From: Blastobasis lacticolella
Lineage: Eukaryota > Arthropoda > Insecta > Lepidoptera > Blastobasidae
Length of the DNA stretch: 64,000 nucleotides
Direction: 5' to 3'
Assembly (NCBI GenBank): GCA_905147135.1
Contig: LR990064.1
Span: 13,844,001 to 13,908,000, forward strand
Shown here: positions 10,328 to 20,048 of the stretch, one piece after another
How positions within the stretch are numbered: the stretch's first letter is position 1
How the letters are laid out: every line of letters begins with the position of its first letter
The notes under the pieces: model-generated
What the model was told of the DNA's origin: nothing
The model's database searches: none
The model's input: only the letters and a program-made list of their open reading frames with translations
Translations under genes and position numbers: made by a program

Positions 10328-10980
10328 GGTTTGTTTGTTTGTCCGCCAATTAAGGGGCGGCTAACAAAATAACAAAAACGAGGGTAGCCGAGACTTTGCG
10401 GGTCACCCAATTAGGCATTCTGGGTGCGCAGTTCAATGGAACTGTCATTTATATGAAGAAGTTACAGTGACACTGACACAAGGGCAGCTTGCAGGAAATT
10501 CTTAATACATTTCATAAAAAATATATTTAAACCACTATTTTATAAAAAAATTCATCATCACAGCCCATAACAGTCCACTGCAGGACTTCGGGCCTCTCCC
10601 ACGAAAGGGGAGGTCATTGCCATAATCTCCACGCTTGGCAGGCGGGTTGGAGATCGCAGTGCAGTTGATGTAAATCTACCCAGAAAGATGCTGCTGCCCA
10701 CCTTTCGGATTTGTCCCTTAGTCGCCTCTTACGACACCCACGGGAAGAGATGGGGTGGTGCTATTGCTATGCACACACCACCATAAAAAAATTATTAGGC
10801 ATAAAAAAACAGTTCTTCCTTAAATGAGTTTAAGAGTTTGCTGCAAGTTGGTCTCAGAATACAGTTCGTAGCATTTTTGCTTGCTTCCTAGTAGAAAATA
10901 TTGCATTTTATTGAGGTAAAAGATAGATGAGAGAAAGCTCAAATAACTACTAATATCCATTTATTCTCAGTTACGTACAT
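10328..10980 (+). repeat. Local tandem duplication, unit 2 (interrupted)
   Basis: Repeats unit 1 block for block: GTTTGTTTGTCCGCCAATTA, the GGCATTCTGGGTGCGCAG block, GAAGAAGTTACAGTGACA, CATTTCATAAAAAAT, and after the inserted G element, TAAGAGTTTGCTGCAAG and ATATTGCATTTTAT. By eye the first 150 bp are close to 85-90% alike and the rest is more diverged. The G element at 10553-10782 was inserted after the duplication, since unit 1 lacks it. Confidence 0.8.
10553..10782 (-). mobile_element. G element (GAT-tailed short retroelement) with 11-bp TSD
   Basis: Read on the minus strand it starts near GGTGGTGTG, passes AGGCGACTAAGG, the AACCCGCCTGCCAAGCGTGG box and GGAGAGGCCC, and ends GCAGTGGACTGTTATGGGCT followed by GATGAT. 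It is flanked by the exact duplication ATAAAAAAATT (10542-10552 and 10783-10793), so its limits are certain. It has no coding capacity. The GAT tail resembles that of RTE elements. Confidence 0.85.
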
Positions 10981-11489
10981 TGGTTGAAATTTTGTTAAAT
11001 TTATCAACAAAATAACTTACAAATTGAATATTTTGAAACTTAAAATAACTCTAACGTTCTGTTGCGAATTACCGCCAAAAGTGAACTTCAACTTATCTGC
11101 TAACATATTTGAACTTTCCTCAATTTTATCGTAACTTTTTTCTCCTAATCGTCACTCGACCAAAGAACCGGTATGTACGGACCAAAGGAGACTTTCCTCA
11201 ACAGTTTTATTCTATTTTATTTCTTATTTTTTTCAGCCAGCACCCGCGACGATTGTATTCGGTAAGTGAGGATCCGTGTTCGCTCGCTTTTCTCAAAGAA
11301 AAGTAGCGGGAAAAAATAAATTTGACTAAAAAACCGGCGGCCATAGCGCCGTGTCTGACCAAAGAGTTCGAGTGTAGAATTCGTTTTACTTTGCTGACCC
11401 CCTTTCCGGCCAGTCAATAGTTTGAAAGGTTGGCTCATAGACGTGATATGGTTAAAATTTCTCGTTTAGTATATTTAGTATAGAAATTG
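10981..11489. other. Non-genic stretch
   Basis: Short frames 11109-11306 (+) and 11217-11438 (-) overlap each other and show no known motif. Nothing else was recognised. Confidence 0.3.
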
Positions 11490-11757
11490 GACCTGTGGTT
11501 ATGGTACCAATGACTCTTTCCTGAGTTGACTGCTAACCCATGCTTTTACGGTGAGGGAAACCATCATGATGAAACCTGCTCATTCAGGCGACTAAACACA
11601 TTCAGTGATTCAAATTGGTTAGGTTCCCCTGGTAACAGAGTCACGGAGGTCAGATGCCAGTCGCTCCACTGTAATTATTAATTGGTCTGACAAAATTTTG
11701 ATTATGGTCAAGAAGGACACCGGGCTCTCGTGCGCGAGAACGATTTGAATATAATAA
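11490..11757 (+). mobile_element. SINE-A lacking the tRNA head
   Basis: Starts at GGTACCAATGACTC, just after the tRNA-like head of full copies, and runs through GAAACCTGCTCATTCAGGCG to GGGCTCTCGTGCGCGAG. Same orientation as the copies at 31047, 52288 and 57354. Confidence 0.75.
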
Positions 11758-12894
11758 TAGATATGGCCGACTTTACACGAACAGCTGATTTTATTCTTTT
11801 GTGACTCCATATTTTTTTTTTTTTTTGTTCATAGAGGACTTTCTAATTTTCCTTGCCAAGAGCTCGTTAACCATAAGACTTGGCTACAAGCGATTTTACG
11901 TGTTTGTTTATGTCGAACGGAATGATCGATATGGGGCTCCGTGAACTTGGGATGAAGCTGACTCGAAGCAAAACGATATTCCCAGGCAGATCTCGGTCTA
12001 CCCAATTTGACGATCGACCTACGACATAATATACCTCTACTCTATTTACTTACTGGTAACTACTAAATTTGCTGCGCCCTACCGGGTCCATATTGTATTT
12101 ACATTAATACTGTAATAACTTTGTGGAAGCAAATAAATGAATACAATCATAATATAGCTGTTCATCAATATAAGAAGTCATCGTCATTAAGACATACAAT
12201 AATTTATGTAGGTATTAAAGATTTTTTATTTATTGATCTGGGTTTTTACTGAACCTCTAACTATTGGAGAAAACTGCAAATTCCTTCTAACGTTCGACTT
12301 TTCTTCCATTTCTAAATATCTACACAACTCGTTATTCCTCAAAAACACGAAACGAGCTTTCCACCACACCAAAATTTCAAACTGTTCCAAAAACAAAATC
12401 CCAAGTCAGAGATTCCCAAACTGCATCCGCCAAGGAGCGTCCGCCACCGCCAGCGGCTCCCAAACTCTGTAACAACTCGTATTAATCACTTGGGCGCGAT
12501 CTCATTCTATTTATTAAAGATGCTAACCTAAGATTTATGGATGAAGATTAGCAGAGAATTAAAACTTTGAGAAACTCGTTTCTACGAGTTTCGCGCGGAA
12601 TTTCTTCTTTTGGTGATTTTTTCTTTTTCGTTTTTCTCGCTTTTGAGCGTTGAGCGCAATTTTCGGCCAGTGCGTCTTCCGTATGTTCAGAGTTCGTTTA
12701 AAAACCTTATTTAGAGACTGAGTAATAAATTTTATATTTGAAGGGAAGCTTTAAGTGAACTAGATTTTGTTAGCATTTTCGTCTGGCTGCCTCACTTGAA
12801 AGATTAAGTAGCGTATTTTCGAGCAAATTGGTTTTAGAAATGAAATCTTGTTTTAAAATCTGTCTCTTGAATGTCTGGACGGATGTTCATCCAT
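11758..12894. other. Non-genic stretch
   Basis: A run of 15 T at 11812-11826 and a purine/pyrimidine-rich patch at 12600-12660 are the only marked features. An AATAAATGAATAC phrase near 12130 could be an old LINE end. The frame at 12233-12472 has no recognisable motif. Confidence 0.3.
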
Positions 12895-13135
12895 TTAGAG
12901 TAGAATAGCACCAACCCCTTACACTCATGGGTGTCGTACAAGGCGACTAATGTTTTCGAAGCAAAAGATCAAGAGTCTCCGTAGTCTGGAAAATGGGCAG
13001 CAGCATTTTCCATTGTTATCCTTAAACACTGCGATCTCCAACCCGCCTGCCCAGCGTGGAGATTTTGGCAATAACCTCCCCTTTCGTGGGAGAGGCCCTA
13101 AGTTCTGCAGTGGACTGTTACGGGCTGTGATGATG
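12895..13135 (+). mobile_element. G element copy
   Basis: Starts at AGAGTAGAATAGCACCAACC and ends GTTACGGGCTGTGATGATGA. It shares all blocks with the copies at 10553, 28870, 56308 and 61497. The first 20 or so bases of the fuller copy (GTGTGGTGTCCGGC) are missing. Confidence 0.8.
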
Positions 13136-13189
13136 ATGATTGACTATAGAAATACGTAATGTTTTAAACTATCGCGGTTATTATCACAC

Positions 13190-13276
13190 GTTTTAAAGGT
13201 ATGTTTCGGGTGCATGATGCATGCAACTGCGTCGAAATATCCGGCTACTCCCGGTCGAAACCCGGAACATACATTT
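13190..13276 (-). repeat. P repeat fragment
   Basis: Contains AAGGTATGTTTCGGGTGCAT, GATGCATGCAACTGCG, TCGAAATATCCGGCTACTC and CGAAACCCGGAACATAC. The same blocks are found at 27216-27480 and 27615-27720 in the other orientation. Class not recognised; it is a common-looking interspersed repeat. Confidence 0.5.
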
Positions 13277-13492
13277 AAATGTGTAACGAAATACGGTTAA
13301 AATTACAGTCTTAATATACATTTAAATGGAATTGTCACGTCATTTTATAGCGAATCAATTTACTTTATTTTATTGGGTTTTGTCTTATTTTTGGACTCCC
13401 AAAACTGGTATAGTTATTCTTGTTGGCTGGCTATTAAGCCGTGAACACAGTTATTTTGAGAGCATTTAACACTAGACTTTACTATTATTATA

Positions 13493-13620
13493 AAACAAAG
13501 TCTCACGCCGCTTCTGTCCGTCTATTAGTGATCAACTCAAAACTACTAAACGGATTTTCATGGTGTATTCACCATGAGTAATTCATGAGGAAGGTTTAGG
13601 TGTGTTATTTGTTTAAGTTA
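13493..13620. mobile_element. Helitron-like fragment
   Basis: Reads TTATAAAACAAAGTCTCACG, CTGTCCGTCTATTAG, then AACTACTAAACGGATTTTCA and GAGGAAGGTTTAGGTG. This order matches a widespread lepidopteran repeat usually classed as non-autonomous Helitron. A related piece lies at 49470-49560. Confidence 0.45.
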
Positions 13621-13635
13621 CTACCCGTAGTAGTA

Positions 13636-13780
13636 TTGTCGGACAAAGTCCAGCCGTGGTCGGCGTGGGGTAGGTATGCTTCAGTCCTGGGGCGCCAACA
13701 TGTCACTGCGTGTTTCCTTCCTACTTTCCTACCATTTTTTCATTGATAATTGAATGAGATAGAGAGAAGCTACCTCTGAA
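13636..13780 (+). promoter_or_regulatory. LINE-1 5' leader, probable internal promoter
   Basis: The blocks ATTGTCGGACAA, GTCACTGCGTGTTTCCTTCC TACTTTCC and ATTGAATGAGATA recur in the short repeats at 24525-24733 and 58870-59063 at the same order and spacing. Non-LTR elements carry their promoter inside the transcribed 5' leader, so this is the likely place for it, but no specific promoter motif is proven. ATG of ORF1 follows at 13781. Confidence 0.5.
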
Positions 13781-14776
13781 ATGGTCAAATTGTCAAATGA
13801 AAACACGGACATGATCGAACGACTGATGACTGCCAAAGAAGAGGAATGTGAGTGTGTCGCTTCGCAGCTTCAGCGCCCCGCGCCCCAGCCGCAAAACATT
13901 GTCGTCGCCCCCGAGGCGCACGCTGCGAGCACCGCGGCTCCTGCGGTGAACGTCGAGCCCGCGGGCGCCGGGTGTAAGGTGTTGGCCGCCCCGGCCGCCC
14001 CGGCCGTCGCGACCACCTCTGTCGACGAGCCATTCAAGGCCACAGACGCACCGGCTATTGCGGCCACCTCCTATGCCACCATAGCAAGGAGATCGACGCG
14101 CTCTACGGCCCCCGCGGCCCACATCCAGCCCGCGGTCGTCAGGCCTCACAAGACCCCAGCCGCCCCGGCCGTCGTGGCGACAACGAGATTGGCGGGCACT
14201 ACGGACACGGCAACTAGTTCAATACGCACCCTAATATATTCCGATTCGCTTGGCAAAGGCATGGGCATATTAATAAGTAATGATGTCAATAAATCTGTTT
14301 GTAATCATTGTTTGCCAAACCGATCATTTAATGAGATAATAAATGTAGCTAGTCAACAATGTAATGAAGACCGTACCAATATTATAGTAATGGTCGGAAA
14401 TAGCATGGGAATAACTAGAAATGATATCGTAGAGAGTTTTCAAAAAATTCAGTCCCATAATTTTAATAAAATTACTTTGTGTGCTTTCCCATACACAAAT
14501 AATGACCCTAAGTTAAATAGACGTATTCATAGACTGAATACATGTTTATATAATTTGACTCGTTATAGTAACGCATTTACATTTTTTGACATCAACAAAT
14601 TTGTTGGCAATATTATTTGTACAAATGATACATTGTATCTCAAGCAAAAGGACAAAAAGTATATTACTACATTGTTAGCTTATAATATTAATTGTTATAA
14701 CAATATTAGCGTAAGTAGGATTGACCAGGGCTCCTGCATGTTATCATCTAAGGACAAAGGATGCTCTTTAAACTAG
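13781..14776 (+). CDS. LINE-1 ORF1 protein, degenerate SGNH-like domain
   Basis: 331-residue ORF1. Residues 1-35 are charged, with a Glu-rich patch and two Cys; 35-145 are Ala/Pro-rich and probably disordered, encoded by GC-rich DNA unlike the AT-rich remainder. From residue 150 a different region begins: IYSDSLGKG (Asp155-Ser156), MVGN (Gly206-Asn207) and NDTLYLKQKDKKY (Asp283, Tyr286). The order and spacing resemble blocks I, III and V of SGNH/GDSL esterase-like ORF1 domains known in CR1-group LINEs, but the block V histidine is replaced by Tyr286 and the block III pattern is shifted, so catalysis is doubtful. No CCHC zinc knuckle is visible. The expected role is binding the element RNA. 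The ATG at 13781 is the first in frame and follows the leader directly. The 3' end overlaps ORF2 by 16 nt in another frame. Confidence 0.75.
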   Translation: MVKLSNENTDMIERLMTAKEEECECVASQLQRPAPQPQNIVVAPEAHAASTAAPAVNVEPAGAGCKVLAAPAAPAVATTSVDEPFKATDAPAIAATSYATIARRSTRSTAPAAHIQPAVVRPHKTPAAPAVVATTRLAGTTDTATSSIRTLIYSDSLGKGMGILISNDVNKSVCNHCLPNRSFNEIINVASQQCNEDRTNIIVMVGNSMGITRNDIVESFQKIQSHNFNKITLCAFPYTNNDPKLNRRIHRLNTCLYNLTRYSNAFTFFDINKFVGNIICTNDTLYLKQKDKKYITTLLAYNINCYNNISVSRIDQGSCMLSSKDKGCSLN

Positions 14777-17655
14777 ATTTTAAGACAAAAGAAAAGCCCA
14801 AGAATTGTTTACGATTAATTCATCAAAATATACAAGGTTTTTCTGGCAAAGAACATGAAATAGAATTATATTTAAAGAAAACTCCTGTAGAAGTTTTATG
14901 TTTAACTGAGCACTGGCTGAGAGAATCTGAGATGTCATTTAATTTATCTAACTATAATATAATTAGTTGTTTTAATCGGAAATCTATTTCCCGTGGTGGT
15001 TCATTAATTGCAGTACGGCAAAATATTAAATCGAAAGACCGGAAAGATGTTTCTGGCCTCTCAGTTGAACATAAGATTGAGTTATCCTGCGTAGAGCTAG
15101 AAAAGTGCATCATACTTTGTGTGTATAGGCCACCATACAATGAAAACTTTGAGATTTTTGAAAAAACTATGGAACAAGTTTTAGAAAGACTTTGTACGTG
15201 TAAAAAAAAGGTAATCGTTTGTGGAGACTTTAATGTTAATTTACTAGAAAAAACAACGTTTAGTAAGAGAATAATAAGCTTATTTCGTAGTTTTAATCTT
15301 AATTATGTATTTTTAGAGCCGACACGATGCACAGAATCATCAGCGACTTGCATCGACAATGTGTTCTGCTGTTGCGAGGTCAACGAAAAGGCTATTATAA
15401 ATTTTACAAGATCTGACCATAGTGGACAATTCGTTGTTTTTGATTTTACGGAACAATGTAATATCAATGAAATAATTACAAGACCAATTACTCAAAGGAG
15501 AATTGAACACTTCAAACAAGCCTTATCGGAGACCATTGCCGGCCTTTCTCTTGATTCTCATGACCCAAACATTCTATTTTCTGATATGTTCAATTCTGTC
15601 AATAATGTTTATCAAAGTGTTTTTACGCAAAAAAGAATAAAAAGTAACTGTAAATCTAAATTTAGTGATTGGGCTACTTTAGGTATCCGCAAAAGCAGAG
15701 ATAGAATGTTTGAACTATACGGTCAGCGAGCTTATTGCCATGATAAAGATTTTGTAGAATATGTCAAAAAATATTCAAAAACGTTTAAGAAAGTTTGTCT
15801 AATTGCAAAATCACAGCATTATAAGAAAATTATAAGTTCGTCTTCAAACAAGGCTAAGACTGTGTGGAATGTAATAAATAAGGAGGCAGGGAAAACAAAG
15901 CCTCGTGATACACATTATGAAATCAAAACAGAAACCGGAACTAGCACCGCAAATAAAGAAGTGGCAGAGTTGTTCCAAAAATTTTTTACCGAAATACCGA
16001 TTAAAACTACCTCGCTGCTAAACTCGTGCCCAATTAGTGCAGAAAACTTGTTAAAAGAAAATATAGGTGCCTGTGAAAATGGCTTTTGTTATTCCGAAGT
16101 AGACGCTAAAACTATCATTAAAGCTTTTAAAAGCATTAAGTTGAAAAATACGGAAGATATTTGGGGAATGTCAGTTAGAGTTATAAGTACTGTTGTTGAT
16201 ATTTTAGCACCGTATTTAGCTTACATTTTTAATGCTTGCGTCGAAGTAGGTGTTTTCCCCGACCTCATGAAAATCAGTAAAGTGGTGCCATTATTCAAAT
16301 CAGGTTGTAAAAATAGTTTGAATAATTTTAGACCGGTATCCATCCTGCCCGTTTTCAGTAAAATCTTTGAAAAAATCATGTTAAGTCAAATGATTGTGCA
16401 CTTTAACAGTAATAAATTATTTCATCAACAACAATATGGCTTCACAAAAGGCCGCAATACTACCGAAGCTGGTATTAGCCTCATTCAACAAATTTTTGGC
16501 GCTTGGGAAGAACATCATAATGCAGTAGGTGTTTTTTGCGATTTGTCTAAAGCATTTGATTGTGTAAATCATTCAACACTATTACTAAAATTAAAACATT
16601 ACGGTTTTACGCATGATAGTCTTGAAATGATGAAATCATACTTAGAAGGTAGAGTTCAAAAAGTAAATGTAAATGGCGAGTTATCTGCGGGTGGGAAAGT
16701 GAGCATTGGAGTGCCACAAGGATCTATATTGGGGCCGTTTCTCTTTCTTGTATATATAAATGACCTTCCATACATGGTGCAGAATATTGCTGGTATAGTC
16801 TTGTTTGCTGACGACACTTCACTGATATTTAAAATTAATAGGAAAGATAATAATATAGACGAAGTAAACTGTGTTCTTCAGAATGTGCTTCATTGGTTTA
16901 CGATTAATAACTTAGTCTTAAACTCTAAAAAAACAAAATGCGTTCATTTTTGCCTCCCTAATGTACAAAGTAATCAATGTAATGTTATATTAGATAAAAC
17001 GCAACTTGAGTTGGTAGAGAAAACTACTTTCTTAGGCGTTAATATAGATTCAAAAATTCAATGGGGCCCACATATTGAATCATTGGCTAGTAGGTTAAGT
17101 TCGGCTGCATTTGCCGTGTGGCGAATAAGGAGGCTAACGGATGTGAATACAGCTAGATTAGTTTATTATAGTTATTTTCATAGTATTATGTCATACGGCA
17201 TCATACTATGGGGCAAGTGTGCTGATAGTGACATCATTTTCAAACTACAAAAGCGAGCTGTAAGAGCAATATATGGATTACGTCGACGTGATTCGCTCAA
17301 AGAATTGTTTAAAGAAATTGATGTATTGACTTTCTCAAGTCAATATATATTTGATAATATTATGTATGTTAGAAAGCATATTACCCAATTTGCTAAAAAT
17401 ACTGATATTCATAATGTCAATTTAAGAAACAAAAATAAACTGGTAACACCGTTGTTCAGACTAAGTAAAGTAAATTCATCTTTCATGGGTAACTGTATAA
17501 GATTTTATAATCATATTCCTGAATGTATTATTAATTTGCCTGAATTACAATTTAAAGATAAGGAGAAAACAACTTTAATGAAAAAAGCCTATTATAAAAT
17601 TGATGAATATATCAATGACAAAAATGTATGGTGTACTACTAGCTCTTCGAAATAG
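14761..17655 (+). CDS. LINE-1 ORF2: endonuclease and reverse transcriptase
   Basis: 964-residue polyprotein that nicks target DNA and copies the element RNA at the nick (target-primed reverse transcription). The N-terminal apurinic-type endonuclease shows HQNIQGF near residue 20, the TEHWL glutamate near 50, GDFNVN (Asp156, Asn158) and SDHSG (Asp219-His220). The reverse transcriptase spans about residues 480-760, with RPVSILPVFSK, CDLSKAFD (Asp594, Asp600), GVPQGSILGP (from 650) and LFADD (Asp684-Asp685). The C-terminal third has the LYGLRRR-type and FYNHIPE sequence typical of the group. No stop or frameshift is present, so it may be active or recently so. The first ATG overlaps ORF1 by 16 nt, suggesting termination-reinitiation. 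A start further in is possible but would trim nothing essential. Confidence 0.92.
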   Translation: MLFKLDFKTKEKPKNCLRLIHQNIQGFSGKEHEIELYLKKTPVEVLCLTEHWLRESEMSFNLSNYNIISCFNRKSISRGGSLIAVRQNIKSKDRKDVSGLSVEHKIELSCVELEKCIILCVYRPPYNENFEIFEKTMEQVLERLCTCKKKVIVCGDFNVNLLEKTTFSKRIISLFRSFNLNYVFLEPTRCTESSATCIDNVFCCCEVNEKAIINFTRSDHSGQFVVFDFTEQCNINEIITRPITQRRIEHFKQALSETIAGLSLDSHDPNILFSDMFNSVNNVYQSVFTQKRIKSNCKSKFSDWATLGIRKSRDRMFELYGQRAYCHDKDFVEYVKKYSKTFKKVCLIAKSQHYKKIISSSSNKAKTVWNVINKEAGKTKPRDTHYEIKTETGTSTANKEVAELFQKFFTEIPIKTTSLLNSCPISAENLLKENIGACENGFCYSEVDAKTIIKAFKSIKLKNTEDIWGMSVRVISTVVDILAPYLAYIFNACVEVGVFPDLMKISKVVPLFKSGCKNSLNNFRPVSILPVFSKIFEKIMLSQMIVHFNSNKLFHQQQYGFTKGRNTTEAGISLIQQIFGAWEEHHNAVGVFCDLSKAFDCVNHSTLLLKLKHYGFTHDSLEMMKSYLEGRVQKVNVNGELSAGGKVSIGVPQGSILGPFLFLVYINDLPYMVQNIAGIVLFADDTSLIFKINRKDNNIDEVNCVLQNVLHWFTINNLVLNSKKTKCVHFCLPNVQSNQCNVILDKTQLELVEKTTFLGVNIDSKIQWGPHIESLASRLSSAAFAVWRIRRLTDVNTARLVYYSYFHSIMSYGIILWGKCADSDIIFKLQKRAVRAIYGLRRRDSLKELFKEIDVLTFSSQYIFDNIMYVRKHITQFAKNTDIHNVNLRNKNKLVTPLFRLSKVNSSFMGNCIRFYNHIPECIINLPELQFKDKEKTTLMKKAYYKIDEYINDKNVWCTTSSSK

Positions 17656-18460
17656 GAAGTTATTTATAAATTTATAATTTTGTTAATTGAGTGAGGATGA
17701 TTTGATGTGTAATAGTCATTGAATAACAAATATTTTTTTAATGTGTACGGCATTGGCAGCGCATGCTCACTTAAAAGTCTGCCTGGTGGTGGCATGGGGG
17801 TCGGGTCGTTCTCTTCCCTCAAATATGGTTGAATTGGACGATGGCTGGGCCCTGCGTCATGCTCGTGAACGGGTGCTGCCTTGGTGGACTGGCCTGCTTT
17901 TGCTGTGCCATTTTTTATGTTTTTGAAATTTATTTTATTTTTAGTTATCTTCACCGATTTGTAGAGGTTCAAATCATATTCCAATCAAGACAGGCTCACT
18001 CAAATTAAATTGACAAATGTATAAATGCAATGTAATCATATTTAAATGTACCTGTGGGTTTCTTGCCGTTTCTTTTTCCCACAGATGGTCATTTTCCTAA
18101 CTGAAGCGGCATACTGACAGACAGACGACATTCTTTTTACTTATTTGTTCCGAGCTCAGGGGGCGACGCGGGTAGGCCGGCTGGGGCGTGCGGGTGTGAG
18201 CGCCGGCGGGCTGGCTGGGGCCGGGCGCGCGCCGCATATGATTCGCCTAGGCGGTTATGTGCGTGGCGCGTATCGGTGCCCGGTGTCTCGCCGGAGTAAG
18301 CCCTCGCGCGCGCTGATCGGTCAGCATGCGTCGCCCCCTACCTGGATGAGCTCGCTTAACTTCCCTTTGTTTTCCGTTAGATTTTTGACTTTTGAAAAGA
18401 GATTAATTAACGTAATCCTAATTCAATAAATACTTTTTCATTTTCATTTTCATTTTCGAT
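17656..18460 (+). mobile_element. LINE-1 3' UTR with TTTTCA-type tail
   Basis: 800 bp after the ORF2 stop. Bases 17750-17915 recur at 24308-24475 at about 88% by eye. A GC- and CpG-rich block occupies 18155-18330 and stands out from the AT-rich surroundings. The end is AATAAATAC followed by repeats of TTTTCA (about 18432-18457), the simple-sequence tail expected for CR1-group elements. Confidence 0.7.
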
Positions 18461-19179
18461 ATTTGTAATATTTGATTTTTTTTATAATACTTAAAATTAA
18501 TAATTTTAGAATGTTTGTAAATAATTATCAATTTGATGAATGGCATTATTCAAACTCGACATATCAATAACGTATCTAAAATTTGTATGCCGATGGCAGG
18601 TCGCACAGGCTCCATGTTACTAAAACTGTACCTTACAACTGTATAACCTGTGTACCACAAATGATAAACTATTATGATTATAATATTTAATAGCCTCAAT
18701 AAATAAATTTTAAAGATTTGAAAGTTTTGCAATGTTGATGGGTCGCTGGTTGTCCAACTAAACGTTTGCTCAACCGTCGCACTGATATTAACTGTATTGA
18801 CTGTATTATGTTTTGTATTAACAATAGTGTTATCTATCTTTCTATCTAATAACATAACCACATAACAAATAACCACAACTTACACCAAAACTCAAAGTAT
18901 TCAAGACTACGCTACAGCAATTCAAGGCGGACAAACCTGCCGGAAGACAGTAATTAACTAGCATCCACCCCGCTTACTGTCCTAAGACATTACAGCACTC
19001 TCACAAAAAGGAAAAGAGTGATAGAAAAAATGGTGTATATTATTTATCGCGGACGTATATCTCGTCGTTTCTCCTCTGTCACTCACTTCCTAGCATAATA
19101 TGAGTGATTTATTGTACTGTTGGTAGGGTAGGGTTGCCACCAGAACTTTGGTAAAAAATAAAAAGAATTATCATCACGG
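18461..19179. other. Non-genic stretch
   Basis: AT-rich. AATAGCCTCAATAAATAAAT near 18690 could be an old LINE end. GTAGGGTAGGGTTGCCACC at 19126-19143 resembles, inverted, the GTGCCAACCCTACC at 20786-20799, a possible but unproven TIR pair 1.67 kb apart. Confidence 0.3.
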
Positions 19180-19430
19180 GATGCCAATCGGCTCCGGAGA
19201 TTGTTCAACTAGTCTCAGGCAACTGTCGTGCGACCATGGTCGTACGACGGACGTTGCCCGACCAATAGGAGATCTCAAAACCGCCTGTCTGTTACCAATA
19301 GGACAGCGCCTCAGGATCACCAGCGGACGACTTTGGTCAACCTCGCTTCGCCAACGGTATGAGGAGGCACACCTTATGAGTGGTGAACTCGTTACGGTGC
19401 TGAAGTTCGACTCCTTTAGTAACGTCCAAT
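19180..19430 (-). repeat. Body of 5S-like SINE family, no 5S head
   Basis: The block GAGGAGGCACACCTTATGAG then CTCGTTACGGTGCTGAAG (about 19360-19410) matches the region next to the 5S-derived head at 30098-30160. The upstream part with GTCGTACGACGGACGTTGCC and CCAATAGGAGA recurs at 61830-61930, and more loosely at 20630-20690. So it is a repeat, but its full structure cannot be fixed from these fragments. Confidence 0.45.
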
Positions 19431-20048
19431 GACAACCATGGTCGCACGACGGACGTGCCCGACCAAAATCTCGTACCACTGAATGAGGAGTTTTCCAGTA
19501 GGTATTGTCAGTTGGTTTCAAAAAGCATCAATAGATGGCGCTCCTACAATTCTGGTAATTATTTTAAACCTGTATGATTTTGGCAGTGTATCATGCCGCC
19601 ATCTAAACCATACTAAACCTAAAAATAAAATGTATATTAATATAAAAATAACTTTTAATGGTTGAACGAAATGTACAAAGGCATATTTTTATGAATAGGC
19701 ACTATGTGCCATTTTATTACAACCTCTAAAATGGTTGATAACTATTGATAAATACAATATTATCCAATACAACGTACCCAGTGTTTATATCCCCTTTGCT
19801 AAGAACCTTTTTCAAGCGATTATAAATTACCAAAATTGTCGGGCCGCCATCTAGTGAGTAGTTAAGAATGCTTTAGATACCTATTGGAAAACTCCTCATT
19901 AAGACGTACAATGACGGGTGCTGTAGATTGCCTTGAGCTATTATCCGATTTTGGGGTACAAGTAAAGCCAGCAAGGCCATCCCGCCATACCGTAAGCTTG
20001 AAGCTCAACGTGCCCCTCTGCCACTGTAACTTCAGGAGACATACCTTT
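19431..20048. other. Non-genic stretch
   Basis: Begins with a second short copy of the CCATGGTCGCACGACGGACG phrase (19437-19460). The remainder is anonymous. No gene supported. Confidence 0.3.

Larger units (their letters stand above)
13636..18460 (+). mobile_element. LINE-1: two-ORF non-LTR retrotransposon, intact ORFs
   Basis: A 5' leader (about 13636-13780), ORF1 (13781-14776), ORF2 (14761-17655) and a long 3' UTR ending in a TTTTCA repeat make a complete-looking element. The reverse transcriptase type, with SKAFDCVNH and a LFADD box and an AP-type endonuclease in front, places it in the CR1/Jockey group; I lean to a CR1-like or Daphne-like clade but cannot decide without a tree. The 5' boundary is set by similarity to the short elements at 24525 and 58870. 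No clear TSD was found. Confidence 0.8.

Noticed and set aside
9815..10480. Direct repeats as a CRISPR-like array
   Set aside because: There are only two units, each hundreds of bases long and imperfect, in eukaryotic repeat DNA.
13785..14149. Three minus-strand frames opposite LINE-1 ORF1
   Set aside because: They are Arg/Gly- or Ala-rich mirror readings of the GC-rich Ala/Pro-coding DNA of ORF1.
17664..17984. Conserved antisense protein shared with 24196-24600 (minus strand)
   Set aside because: The two minus-strand frames share PSHRPIQPYLRE and STKAAPVHE, but this follows from about 88% DNA identity. The differences change amino acids freely, so there is no sign of selection on a protein.
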